Assembly (NCBI RefSeq): GCF_905171775.1
Contig: NC_053489.1
Span: forward strand, 592,265,844 to 592,329,843
Direction of reading: 5' to 3'
DNA from: Rana temporaria
Taxonomy: Eukaryota; Chordata; Amphibia; Anura; Ranidae
Length of the DNA stretch: 64,000 bases
The notes under the pieces were generated by a model, which had not been told where the DNA came from, ran no database searches, and was given only the letters and a program-made list of their open reading frames with translations. Below are positions 43,674 through 54,504 of the stretch, in pieces (position 1 is the stretch's first letter; each line of letters starts with the position of its first letter). Position numbers and translations under genes: made by a program.

Positions 43674-43815
43674 TTACTGTTCTCTCCCTCCTTCACAAGA
43701 AGTGAGCTCTTTCTGATTCTAATACACACTTACAAGCACTTTCTCTCCCCTGATGCAATAGCTCTGAGCTCAGCATTGAAAAGCTCACTTCTGTAATGGT
43801 GAAGGTAAACAGTAA

Positions 43816-44221
43816 AGCCCTGTACACACGATCGGTTTGTAGGATGAAAACAGACCGATGGACTGTTTTCATCGGAAAAAAACTATCGTGTGTGGGCCCC
43901 ATCGGTTTGTTTTCCATCGGTGAAAAGAAATAGAACATGTTTTAAATTTTTCCTATGGATAAAAAACCGATAGAAAAAAACGATCGTCTGTGTGGAAGTC
44001 CATCGGTCAAAAATCGAAGCATGCTTAGAATCAAGTCGACGCATGCTCGAAAGCATTGAACTTCATTTTTCTCAGCACGTCGTAGTGTTTTACCTCACCG
44101 CGTTTTTGGCACGGTCGGATTTTGTGTAGGCAAGACTGATGAAAGTCATCTTCATCGGATATCCGACAAAACAATCCAGCGGATTAGATTCCAGAAGATA
44201 TCCGATCGTGTGTACGAGGCT
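43816..44221. mobile_element. Harbinger-type MITE
   Basis: Ends AGCCCTGTACACACGATCGG and GATCGTGTGTACGAGGCT are inverted; TAA at 43813-43815 and 44222-44224. A degraded relative of its right half is at 59875-60000. Confidence 0.88.
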
Positions 44222-44224
44222 TAA

Positions 44225-44849
44225 AAGCTGGGTCTCTCTTAGTATGGTCTTTAGCAATGCCCTGGGAATTCTCCAGTCAGGCTTCATGAGGTATGTAAAT
44301 TGACTATATGGTCTGTATAGGCACTTTAGGCTAGCCATAGGTTATGCAATTTTCTTTCCTTTCGACCACAGGCATAAAGATTTCCTAAAAGCAAGTATTG
44401 TAATATTGTATTAATATTTTGAACATTTTATTTAGGAAAAAGAGATGGAAACAATTTACAAGAGTGGACAGCAGAAAATTGTACATGTGCACCTAAATCC
44501 TGTCCCATCATGTGCGAAAATGCCACCAACTGAGATACAAAGTACATAATATATCTAAATGATGTTTTTGTGTTTCAGTTAATAAAAGGGATTTTTGGAG
44601 ATAACTTGTTCCCCACTGCGATACAAGCTTTACTTCCTGCTGTACAGCAATTTTCAAAGCTCTGTACACTCATGTATTTTATGCTAGAGAAGAATAATAG
44701 GTGATGGCCAGTGGCAGACACAAAACATATTTAAGACATTAATCCGTTCTTGATAGCTCTGATTGTATGTCTTTCTATATACTGTACTATAAGCTTGTAA
44801 ATCTCTTCAGTTTCTATGTCCTTGACAACCTCTTCTTCTAAAATGTAAT
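44225..44849. other. Apparently unique DNA
   Basis: No gene, repeat or structured element seen. Confidence 0.5.
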
Positions 44850-44853
44850 TTAA

Positions 44854-45831
44854 CCACTTGCCGACTGCTACACGCCGATATACGTCTGTAGAATGGCAGC
44901 GGTAGGGAAATGGACAAATGGTATGCAAATGGAAAAATGGTAGGCAAATGGACGTACCCGTACGTCCCCTTTAAGAAGTCGTACGGCGCCGCACTCTCCG
45001 TGCCCATGGGCCCTGCAAATTCGATGTCCACCGGCGACCCACGATTGTGTCATGGAGAAGCAGAACGGGGGGATGCCTGTGTAAAGAAGGCATCTCCCTA
45101 TTCTGCCTAGTGACAGGACACTGATCGTCTGCTCCCTGTCATCGGGATCAGTGATCAGTGTCGTGTCACAGGTAACCCAGCCCCCACACAGTTAGAATCA
45201 CTCCCTAGGACACACTTAATCCCGTCCTCGCCCCCTAGTGGTTAACCCCTTCCCTGCCAGTGTCAATTACACAGTAATCATTTTTATAGCACTGATCGCT
45301 GTATAAATGACAATGGTTCCAAAATAGCATCAAAAGTGTCTGATGTACCCGCCATAATGTCGCAATCACAATAAAAATCGTAGATTGCCGCCATAACTAG
45401 TAAAAAAAAAAAAAAATTATAATAAAAATGCCATAAAACTAGCCCTATTTTGTAGACGTTATAACTTTTGCTCAAACCAATCAATATACGCTTTTTGCAT
45501 TTTTTTACGAAAAATATGTAGAAGAATACACATCGGCCTAAACTAAGGAAATAATTATTTATTTTATAAATTTTTTGGGGATATTTAGCAAAAAGTAAAT
45601 AATATTGCTTTTTTTTCAAAATCTTCGCTCTTTTTTGTGTATAGCGCAAAAAATCAAAACCCCAGAGGTTATCAAATACCACCAAAAAAAGCTTTTTGTA
45701 GGAAAAAAAGATGTCAATTTTGTTTGGGAGCCACGTTGCACGACCGCACAATTGTCAGTTAAAGCCACGCAGTGAAGAAACGCAAACAGTGGCCGGTCAT
45801 TGGGCAGCCACATCCTCCAGGGCTGAAGTGG
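44854..45831. mobile_element. TTAA-flanked piggyBac-like MITE, reverse orientation
   Basis: TTAA at 44850-44853 and 45832-45835. Reverse-complement relative of 25825-26774, about the same length. An internal long minus-strand frame (45284-45751) has no domain and varies among copies. Confidence 0.9.
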
Positions 45832-45835
45832 TTAA

Positions 45836-46434
45836 AGATAAAAAATGTGCAAACTGCATTGTGACCAGTAGCTTTGCCAGCCAATTTTACATGTAAACCT
45901 GTTGACAGGGGACCCAAAGCAAAATGACACAGCTACATTTAATTTGATGCCCCACAACTCCTGTTCACAGATGTTAGTAGCAAGAATCCAGGAATGTGTG
46001 TTAAATATAAACTACTACTTTGTTTTTTACACTGTTACTCAAATTTGTGTTTATTAATTATTTTTGTTTTAATTTTGCAGCCGTGAAGTCATATTAGAGG
46101 TAGAGTAGAATTTCTTCTCCTAAATTGAGGATGCTTTGGGAATTTTGAAACATTCAGAATGCATTTAAAATGAGGAGGGAGACATCAGATAGAGAAGACT
46201 GCAGAAAACAAAGATACAAGTTGACTCCTGTCTCCTGACAAACAGAAATGTCTATCCAGCTGTAATAGTATGATTTATAAATTCCTTCAGATCTGGTTTC
46301 ACAAAATAATTATTAATCAGGGTTATCTTTTTCTAACATGTTTATTGTAAGGTACTCTTGCTTTATATTTGTTAAGAGATTCATTAAAAGTTAATTGAGA
46401 ACTTCTTCACAGGCATCTAGTTTAGCATTATTTA
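45836..46434. other. Apparently unique DNA
   Basis: No gene or repeat recognised; the Tc1/mariner element inserted at its right edge. Confidence 0.5.
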
Positions 46435-47997
46435 CAGGGAGTGCAGAATTATTAGGCAAATGAGTATTTTGACCACATCATCCTCTTTATGCATGTTGTC
46501 TTACTCCAAGCTGTATAGGCTCGAAAGCCTACTACCAATTAAGCATATTAGGTGATGTGCATCTCTGTAATGAGAAGGTGTGTGGTCTAATGACATCAAC
46601 ACCCTATATCAGGTGTGCACAATTATTAGTCAACTTCCTTTCCTTTGGCAAAATGGGTCAAAAGAAGGACTTGACAGGCTCAGAAAAGTCAAAAATAGTG
46701 AGATATCTTGCAGAGGGATGCAGCACTCTTAAAATTGCAAAGCTTCTGAAGCGTGATCATCGAACAATCAAGCGTTTCATTCAAAATAGTCAACAGGGTC
46801 GCAGAAAGCGTGTGGAAAAACCAAGGCGCAAAATAACTGCCCATGAACTGAGAAAAGTCAAGTGTGCAGCTGCCAAGATGCCACTTGCCACCAGTTTGGC
46901 CATATTTCAGAGCTGCAACATCACTGGAGTGCCCAAAAGCACAAGGTGTGCAATACTCAGAGACATGGCCAAGGTAAGAAAGGCTGAAAGACGACCACCA
47001 CTGAACAAGACACACAAGCTGAAACGTCAAGACTGGGCCAAGAAATATCTCAAGACTGATTTTTCTAAGGTTTTATGGACTGATGAAATGAGAGTGAGTC
47101 TTGATGGGCCAGATGGATGGGCCCGTGGCTGTATTGGTAAAGGGCAGAGAGCTCCAGTCCTACTCAGACGCCAGCAAGGTGGAGGTGGAGTACTGGTTTG
47201 GGCTGGTATCATCAAAGATGAGCTTGTGGGGCCTTTTCGGGTTGAGGATGGAGTCAAGCTCAACTCCCAGTCCTACTGGCAGTTTCTGGAAGACACCTTC
47301 TTCAAGCAGTGGTACAGGAAGAAGTCTGCATCCTTCAAGAAAAACATGATTTTCATGCAGGACAATGCTCCATCACACGCGTCCAAGTACTCCACAGCGT
47401 GGCTGGCAAGAAAGGGTATAAAAGAAGAAAAACGAATGACATGGCCTCCTTGTTCACCTGATCTGAACCCCATTGAGAACCTGTGGTCCATCATCAAATG
47501 TGAGATTTACAAGGAGGGAAAACAGTACACCTCTCTGAACAGTGTCTGGGAGGCTGCGGTTGCTGCTGCACGCAATGTTGATGGTGAACAGATCAAAACA
47601 CTGACAGAATCCATGGATAGCAGGCTTTTGAGTGTCCATGCAAAGAAAGGTGGCTATATTGGTCACTGATTTGTTTTTGTTTTGTTTTTGAATGTCAGAA
47701 ATGTATATTTGTGAATGTTGAGATGTTATATTGGTTTCACTGGTAAAAATAAATAATTGAAATGGGTATATATATTTTTTTTGTTAAGTTGCCTAATAAT
47801 TATGCACAGTAATAGTCACCTGCACACACAGATATCCCCCTAAAATAGCTAAAACTAAAAACAAACTAAAAACTACTTCCAAAAATATTCAGCTTTGATA
47901 TTAATGAGTTTTTTGGGTTCATTGAGAACATGGTTGTTGTTCAATAATAAAATGAATCCTCAAAAATACAACTTGCCTAATAATTCTGCACTCCCTG
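46435..47997 (+). mobile_element. Intact Tc1/mariner-type transposon, 1563 bp
   Basis: Ends share a perfect inverted 25-bp repeat starting CAGGGAGTGCAGAATTATTA. TA flanks at 46433-46434 and 47998-47999. It encodes one full transposase. The 3' untranslated part is AT-rich with AAACTAAAAAC-type repeats. All parts needed for mobility appear to be present. Confidence 0.93.
46653..47669 (+). CDS. Tc1/mariner transposase, DD37E spacing
   Basis: 338 residues from the ATG at 46653 (the frame is open upstream to 46557, but MGQKKDLTGSEKSKIV is the family-like start). N-terminal paired helix-turn-helix (about residues 5-100, including KIAKLLKRDHRTIKRF and a basic GRRKRVEKPRRK link), then the DDE core: Asp144 (LWTDEMRV), the GGGGVLVW block, Asp237 (FMQDNAPSHAS) and Glu275 (NPIENLW). 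The interval between Asp237 and Glu275 is 37 residues, unlike the 34 of classical Tc1. No stop or frameshift is present. Expected function: nuclear cut-and-paste at TA. I place it in a DD37E lineage of vertebrates by spacing only. Confidence 0.93.
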   Translation: MGQKKDLTGSEKSKIVRYLAEGCSTLKIAKLLKRDHRTIKRFIQNSQQGRRKRVEKPRRKITAHELRKVKCAAAKMPLATSLAIFQSCNITGVPKSTRCAILRDMAKVRKAERRPPLNKTHKLKRQDWAKKYLKTDFSKVLWTDEMRVSLDGPDGWARGCIGKGQRAPVLLRRQQGGGGVLVWAGIIKDELVGPFRVEDGVKLNSQSYWQFLEDTFFKQWYRKKSASFKKNMIFMQDNAPSHASKYSTAWLARKGIKEEKRMTWPPCSPDLNPIENLWSIIKCEIYKEGKQYTSLNSVWEAAVAAARNVDGEQIKTLTESMDSRLLSVHAKKGGYIGH

Positions 47998-48178
47998 TAC
48001 TGTAAAGAGCCTTCAAGTCAAAAAATTAAATCAAATACTGAAAGCTGAGCTCTAAGCAGATAAAGAACACTTTAAATATGTTATGTACTCATAAATATTA
48101 GATGTAATGTAAGTGAAATGTATATACTGTAAGTACCCAAGTTAGTCTTGGTTCAACCCTCCTGAGAATCATGTAGAG

Positions 48179-48541
48179 CAGAGGTGTCAAACACAAGGCC
48201 CACGGGCCGAATCTGGCCCTTCAGGACATTTCATGTGGCCCTCGCACCTCTCCTGCATCTGCAGGAGAGCTCTAGCCCTCCTCTGGTCCTCCTCCACACC
48301 CTTAATTTCTGCTTTCAAGCAATGCATCTGGCTTCTTCCCAGCAGCAGCATAAGGAACGGGGGGTACACTGTGATGTAAGGGAGAGTGGGGGACTCAACT
48401 TCTGATGGTGGGGTGGCTCTTGACATCTAAGATATGGGGAGGGGATGCGCTGGATATCTAATCTTACAGATACAACCGGCCCTTTTGAGGGCAATCATAA
48501 TGCTTATGAGGCCCAAAATGAAATTGAGATTGATACCCCTG
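48179..48541. mobile_element. hAT-type MITE, 363 bp
   Basis: Ends CAGAGGTGTCAAACACAAGG and ATTGATACCCCTG; perfect 8-bp ATGTAGAG at 48171-48178 and 48542-48549. The interior has GCCCACGGGCC and a CTCCTGCATCTGCAGGAG hairpin. Non-coding. Confidence 0.93.
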
Positions 48542-48549
48542 ATGTAGAG

Positions 48550-49699
48550 CATTTCTAGGATTGGGAGAGAAAGGGCCAGCACTAATCAAGATCTGCTGCA
48601 TTTTCATGAGCTGACAATGAACTTGCTGATGGAAGAGAAAGCAGTGAGCAGAGGTATGGCTTCATCTATATGCTGCTGGTTAATTGTATAATCAGCAGAC
48701 CAAGTGCATTGCAGACTCCTACCTGTTGCTAGTCTCATGTAAAATGCCAGTACAAAAAGTGGTACAACTGCCTGTCAGATTTAAACTTGCCATTCCCGCC
48801 GTACTTCCCCTATACCTTTCATCCCTATCGCTTCCTCTCAAGATTCCATCCCATCCCATCTTATTGACTCCTCCATTGCTCCCACCATTGTCCATTGTAC
48901 TCTCACGGTATCCCATTGTATCTCACCTCACGACCAGGCACGTGCCCTGGCGGTCTATTTGGTGGTCTTTGATTTGCCTGTTTTTGCGCTCGTAGCGGCA
49001 TAAGGAGTAGTCCAGACGGGGCACAGAGCTCATCAAGAGCTGGGACAGTCGGAGAAACTGCTACCTGTCAGCTGGAGTACATGTGTAAGCCAGCAGCAGT
49101 GCTGTGCTTCGCTCTACTCTCTCCACGCGACCTGCTATCTCCACCAGACCTCCACCAGATCCAAACATAAAGTTGGACTTGGGACTACAGGGAATACAAA
49201 GGTTAACTGGAAGACCTCTGGCATCATAGCACACCCCTGGTTCACACCCCTGGTTCTGTGAGTAAAGACAGTAACCATAATCAATAATGTTTACAGGTCT
49301 CAGGGAGAGCCGGAGTGGTGAGTAAAATGATACAGCACTGTTTGGACTATTATTAGCTGTGGCAGCTTGCAAAAACAGAACCAATGTTTACATAAGGAGT
49401 AAGGAGCAGGAGAGAAATGACAAAAGAACTGTGAACTGTGATAAACTATGATTAAGAGCGTGACTAAATATCATATGCAGCATTGTGATTACTTTATAAT
49501 ATCACAGATGTATTGAACGGTGATAATGTTCCAAACAAGTGGCGAATGGTTAATAGAATCGAATTGAACAGTCCCTGAAAAGCACTGAAAAACGTTGTTT
49601 TTTTTAAACACTCTATTAGTGTATGTGTGTATATATATGTATATATACTTCATGGAAGTAGATCCAGTCCAGTTTTGACACTCCCTTCAATCTTCAATC
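48550..49699. other. Unassigned DNA
   Basis: CT-rich stretch at 48780-48900, otherwise nothing; no domain in any frame. Confidence 0.45.
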
Positions 49700-50244
49700 T
49701 TCCCCATAGGGGGGCATCTTGGAAAAGGCCTCAATCAAGCCGTTGCTACACCACTAGCCTCACTCATAAAATACTCATTAAAATATAACTGAGACGCAGA
49801 ATAGGGCGCTGATAACCTCTTTTCTCAGTGTCTAAATTTCTTGATATAAATAAAACGCAAAAAAAAAAAAAAAAAGGGGTTAAATTGACAGTTGGTACGG
49901 GCATAGTACTGAACTTACTATTTGAGATACTGAGTTAAAGAACTGAGATATTAAGTGCATGAAATAAGGGGGTATTAAGGGATCAGTAACTGACATATTG
50001 TAAATATCTCACAGCGATTGAATTGCACCTCTATGATTGCGATTTGAGGGGATATCAGTAGCGGTCAGATAAACAAAAAAAAAGGGGGAAAATTGTGGGA
50101 AAAAGCTACTGGTCAAATAAAAATTAGAATGAGGGGAAGATCACTGAGAGGGGCCACAGTAAACCCACCAAAAATAACCGATAGTCCAAGCACAATTAAA
50201 AAATATATGATAAAAAATCCAGCTAAAGAGACCCCCTGGAAAAA

Positions 50245-51207
50245 ATGGCATCTACGAAAAAAAAAACTACAGAGGTCGCACAGAAAATGGGACTAAGTAG
50301 ACAGTGGCTGATGCCGGAAGGGGCAAGGACGTCCACTATAGCAGATGAAGAATATGATGACGGGGAAGAGAATGGCTCGATAGAAGATCAGCTGCCAACA
50401 AAGGGAGAAATAGTAAAAATGTTTGCAAGGATGGAGACTATAATGAATAAAATGGAATCTTCTCTTAAAGGGGAAATGGTATTAATCCATGCAGATATGA
50501 ACCACATTCTGAGGAGGGTGGAAGAAACAGAAGAAATAATAGAGGTTCAAGCAGCAGAGGTCAGGGAACTTAAGGAACAGATGAAAGAGATACAGAAAGA
50601 ACAAAGACACTTAAAATATAGATTGGAAGATCAGAAAAACAGAAACAGAAGAAAAAACCTGAAGATAAGGAGATTGCTGGATGAACAAGTGGAAGACTTA
50701 CAGGAAAAAACTGACAAAATATTTGGCCAAATGTTAGGCAAAACTGCAACAGAAAAAATAAAAATAGAAAGGATCCATAGGATAAGGAAACCAGTAGGAG
50801 TAGCAGAAGAAATGCCAAGAGATGTTATAGTGAGGTTTCACAACTTCCAAGACAAGGAGCAAATCCGAATGTATTTAAAAACCAATGACCCGGCAAAACA
50901 TGAGGAGTCTGTGCTGCAAATTTTTCCTGACCTGGCAGCTGAAACACTGGCAAGGAAAAGAATACTAAAACCATTATTGGAGCAACTTAAGCGACAAGAG
51001 GTACAATACTTCTGGGGCTTCCCAGCCTGCCTAGTAGGAAGAAAGGAAGGACGTTCTGCTACTTTAAGATTTCCAGAAGATACAATGGATTTTTGTAAAA
51101 GATTGAATATCCCAGAGATTGAGATTCCGGGCTGGTGGGGAAAAGCACAGAGAGGGCTAACGGATGACCAGCAGCAATGGAAACGGATCACAAGAAAAAA
51201 CAAATAA
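50245..51207 (+). CDS. L1-type ORF1 protein (RNA-binding, coiled coil)
   Basis: 320 residues, uninterrupted. N-terminal basic region, then a long heptad-rich coiled coil (about residues 55-135, e.g. MNHILRRVEETEEIIEVQAA), an RRM-like segment beginning NRNRRKNLKIRRLLDE (NLxIxGLPE in most relatives, so partly changed), and a C-terminal domain with RIHRIRKP, PRDVIVRFHNFQDKEQI and FFPEDT-like blocks. In L1 the protein trimerises and coats the LINE RNA in the cytoplasm. The start is supported by MASTKKKT and by the lack of conserved residues upstream. Confidence 0.88.
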   Translation: MASTKKKTTEVAQKMGLSRQWLMPEGARTSTIADEEYDDGEENGSIEDQLPTKGEIVKMFARMETIMNKMESSLKGEMVLIHADMNHILRRVEETEEIIEVQAAEVRELKEQMKEIQKEQRHLKYRLEDQKNRNRRKNLKIRRLLDEQVEDLQEKTDKIFGQMLGKTATEKIKIERIHRIRKPVGVAEEMPRDVIVRFHNFQDKEQIRMYLKTNDPAKHEESVLQIFPDLAAETLARKRILKPLLEQLKRQEVQYFWGFPACLVGRKEGRSATLRFPEDTMDFCKRLNIPEIEIPGWWGKAQRGLTDDQQQWKRITRKNK

Positions 51208-51230
51208 TAATTTAATTTTATAAGTAGTGT

Positions 51231-51303
51231 GATGAAGAGGGATGCCGAGGGGGAGGGGTGGGGTGGGGAGGGGTGGGGTGGGGTGGGGTGGGGAGGGGAG
51301 GGA
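51231..51303. repeat. G-rich tract (potential G-quadruplex)
   Basis: Repeated GGGGT/GGGGA units on the plus strand between ORF1 and ORF2 of the LINE; a second purine-rich tract follows at 51505-51655. Confidence 0.85.
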
Positions 51304-51687
51304 GATGTGGGAAGCAGATCAGTCGCTAGACACATGAAGATATTAAAGAAAAAAGATGATGGTGCACAGGAATCTCCTTTGGAGAGGGCAACGGCACACA
51401 AACTCGCCCACTCTAAGCTTAACCTCAAGGGGAGAACCATAGGGCCATATGGGTGAGGGCCACGGATCTTTAGACCTTGGGAAGGTCAATAGTCCCCAAT
51501 ATAGGAGGGGGAGGGGGAGAAGGGGGGAGGAGGGTAGAAGGGGTGGGAAGGGACCAAGGGAGGGGGGGACTGGTAGTTGGGGAGGGAGGGAATTGAGGGA
51601 GGGGGGATTGGAAGGGGAGGGGGGAGGTAGTAGAAGGGGAAGTAAAGGGGCCAGTAAATTTGCAACAACATATTATAATTTCAGTAC

Positions 51688-52658
51688 TTGATGCCAAAAA
51701 TTAATATAATTTCATATAATGTACGGGGGATTAATGCGCCAATTAAAAGAGAGAATATAATGAGAGAACTAAAATTTTTGAAAGCAGACGTAGCTTTTAT
51801 ACAGGAGACGCATCTGACCGGTGAGGCCAAGAGCAGGGCCCGTTCAGATGAGTTTCCTGTATGGTTTTATGCGGACTCACCCATGAGTCGCGCCAAAGGC
51901 GTAGCTATAGGTTTCTCCAGAAACTTTAAGTTTGTACTGGAGAAAATGAAGATAGATCCAGAAGGACGTTTTCTTTTTTTAAGGGGGAATCTGAATGGGG
52001 TAAAGATGTCCTTTGCGAATGTGTATGGACCAAATAAAAATTCACTAAAGTACCAGATAGGAATAGTGGATGAGTTTATGAACTTTAAGATAGGGGATGC
52101 TATTATGGGAGGAGATTTTAACACATGTCTGGACCCCAAATTTGACAGTACGTCACATGCACAGAGCGCCGGAATTAGGGAGAGGAAAACCTTAAAAAGG
52201 AAAATGCATCAAAATCAACTTGTGGATGTTTGGAGATCCCAACACACAAGACAAAAAGATTACACTTTCCGATCCCCTGTGCATGGGACGTACACAAGAA
52301 TAGATTACTTCTTAATAGAACATAAATTACTGGAAGTAGCTGAAGAAACAAAAATAGGTATTACAACATTCTTCGATCACGCACCAATTACATTACAATT
52401 GATGATAGGAGAGAGGGTATCTGGGAAAAGGAATTGGAGACTAAATGAAGACCTATTAATGAATAAAGATATTGAGAGGAGATTAAGGAAATAAATTGAA
52501 CAGTTTTTCTTAGAAAATAACACGGAAGGAATGTCTGAAGCAATAGTGTGGGAAACTCATTTTTTAGGGGAATACTGATTAAAGAGGGAGCGAAAAAAAA
52601 AAAAAACAATGAAAAAAAAGTAAGATTAGTAAAAGAAATTTCAGAGCTTGAACAACTA
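51688..52658 (+). pseudogene. L1-type ORF2, endonuclease part
   Basis: APE-type endonuclease from the ATG at 51688: SYNVRGINAP (Asn), FIQETHL (Glu), NVYGPN, GGDFNTCLDP (Asp, Asn), DYTFRSPVHGTYTRIDYFL, and FFDHAPITL with the catalytic Asp/His (SDHAP is usual). The frame hits TAA at 52492-52494, then a frameshift near 52560 and a TGA; remains of the linker (SELEQL) run up to the foldback insertion at 52659. Confidence 0.88.
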
Positions 52659-54502
52659 CAGTAGGTGTTTGTGATATTGTGTTTTTAGCACGACAGCATC
52701 GCGCTGATTCTCGGCGACATGGTGCCGAGATCTCGCCGACATCTCGCACTCACTGGAATAGTGACAGCACATTCCAACGTGCGCGTCATAGAAGCGACGG
52801 GAGATCCGACTTGGATTCCCGCCAATTCTACACGTGTGCGGCGTTTGTTATGAATCCTGAGGGGGAAGTCCCCGCCGGATTTTAAATAAAAATTTGGCAT
52901 GGGTTCCCCCCTCAGGAGCATACCGGGCCCTTAGGTCAGTTATGGGTTGTAAGGAGAGCCCCCCTACGCCGAAAAAACGGCGTAGGGGGTCCCCCTACAA
53001 TCCATACCAGACCCGTATCCAAAGCATGCTACCCGGCCGGTCAGGAAAGGAGTGGGGACGAGCGAGCGCCCCCCCCCCTCCTGAGCCATACCAGGCTGCA
53101 TGCCCTCAACATGGGGGGGGTTGGGTGCTCTGGGGCAGGGGGGCGCACTGCGGGGCCCCCCACCCCAGAGCACCCTGTCCCCATGTTGATGAGGACAGGG
53201 CCCCTTCCCGACAACCCTGGCCGTTGGTTGTCGGTGTATGCGGGCGGGAGGCTTATCGGAATCTGGGAATCTTTAATAAGGGGGCCCCCAGATACCGGCC
53301 CCCCACCCTAAGTGAATGGATATGGGGTACATCGTACCCCTACCCATTCACCTGGAGGAAAAGTGGTAAAAACACAAATAAAAAACACAGGGTATTAAAA
53401 TATTTTATTAGTCTGCTCCGGAGGCTCCCCCTGTCTTCTTTAGCTCTTTTACCAGGGGGAGCTTCTTCTTCCGATTTCCGGGGGTCTTCTCCTGCTCTCC
53501 GGGGTCTTCACCGCTCTTCTGTGACGTCTTCTCCGCTCCGGGGGGGTCTTCTTCTATGTTCGCCGCTCTCCGCTCTTGACTCGGCGCACCCCGGTTCTTC
53601 CTCCCGCTGTCCGGTGCCTTCTCCTTCTTCCGCTGTTCTGTGACGTCTTCTCCTCTTCTTCCGCTGTTCTGTGACATCTTCTACTTCTCCCTTCAGGCCG
53701 CTGTGCTGTGACGTCTTCTCTTCTTCTCTTCTCCCGATGCTGACACGTCGCCTCTTCTCGCTGCAATGGCGGGTGCGTGGCTTGCATCGGATTTATATAG
53801 GCCTCACAGTCCCATCATGCTCCGGTAGGTACCACGTGGGTAGGTATCACATGGGTAGGTACCAGAGCATGATGGGAGCATGCAAGCCACGCACCCGCCA
53901 TTGCAGCGAGAAGAGGCGACGTGTCAGCATCGGGAGAAGAGAAGAAGAGAAGACGTCACAGCACAGCGGCCTGAAGGGAGAAGTAGAAGATGTCACAGAA
54001 CAGCGGAAGAAGAGGAGAAGACGTCACAGAACAGCGGAAGAAGGAGAAGGCACCGGACATGTTGAGGGCATGCAGCCCGGTACGGCTCAGGAGGGGGGGA
54101 CGCTCGCTCGTCCCCACTCCTTTCCTGACCGGCCGGGTAGCGTGCTTTGGATACGGGTCTGGTATGGATTTTAGGGGGACCCCCTACGCCGTTTTTTTCG
54201 GCGTAGGGGGGCTCTCCTTACAACCCATAACAGACCTAAGGGCCCGGTATGCTCCTGAGGGGGGAACCCATGCCGAATTTTTATTTAAAATCCGGCGGGG
54301 ACTTCCCCCTCAGGATTCATAACAAACGCCGCACACGTGTAGAATTGGCGGGAATCCAAGTCGGATCTCCCGTCGCTTCTATGACGGCTCTGTCTCCATC
54401 GCGGCAAGCCAGCTCGGCGCTGGCTCCCGCGATGGGGCTCGTAGGTGCTCAATCTCGCCGAGAAAGGGAGCGAGATTGACACAATATCGCGTGCACCTAC
54501 TG
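52659..54502. mobile_element. Complete foldback element, 1844 bp
   Basis: Ends CAGTAGGTG and CACCTACTG; TA at 52657-52658 and 54503-54504. Outer arms 52700-53125 and 54055-54480 are inverted copies; within them the perfect hairpin CCTACGCCGAAAAAACGGCG. The middle contains a hairpin of GGGTGCTCTGGGGC and its complement (53122-53180) and a second large palindrome (53640-53845 against 53865-54055) centred on GGGTAGGTA repeats. No transposase. TA target and CAGT ends suggest mobilisation by a Tc1/mariner-type enzyme. Same family as copy A. Confidence 0.9.
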
Positions 54503-54504
54503 TA

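Noticed and set aside
45284..45751. 155-codon minus-strand frame
   Set aside because: Falls in a MITE whose sibling copies do not preserve it; Phe/Tyr/Lys-rich from AT-rich DNA.
50838..51440. 200-codon minus-strand frame opposite the LINE ORF1
   Set aside because: Antisense shadow of the purine-rich ORF1 and G-rich spacer.
52894..53643. 249-codon plus-strand frame
   Set aside because: Lies within the foldback element and is read through palindromic non-coding DNA; copy A does not keep the frame.
53671..54174. 167-codon plus-strand frame
   Set aside because: Spans the inner palindrome of the foldback element; composition artefact.
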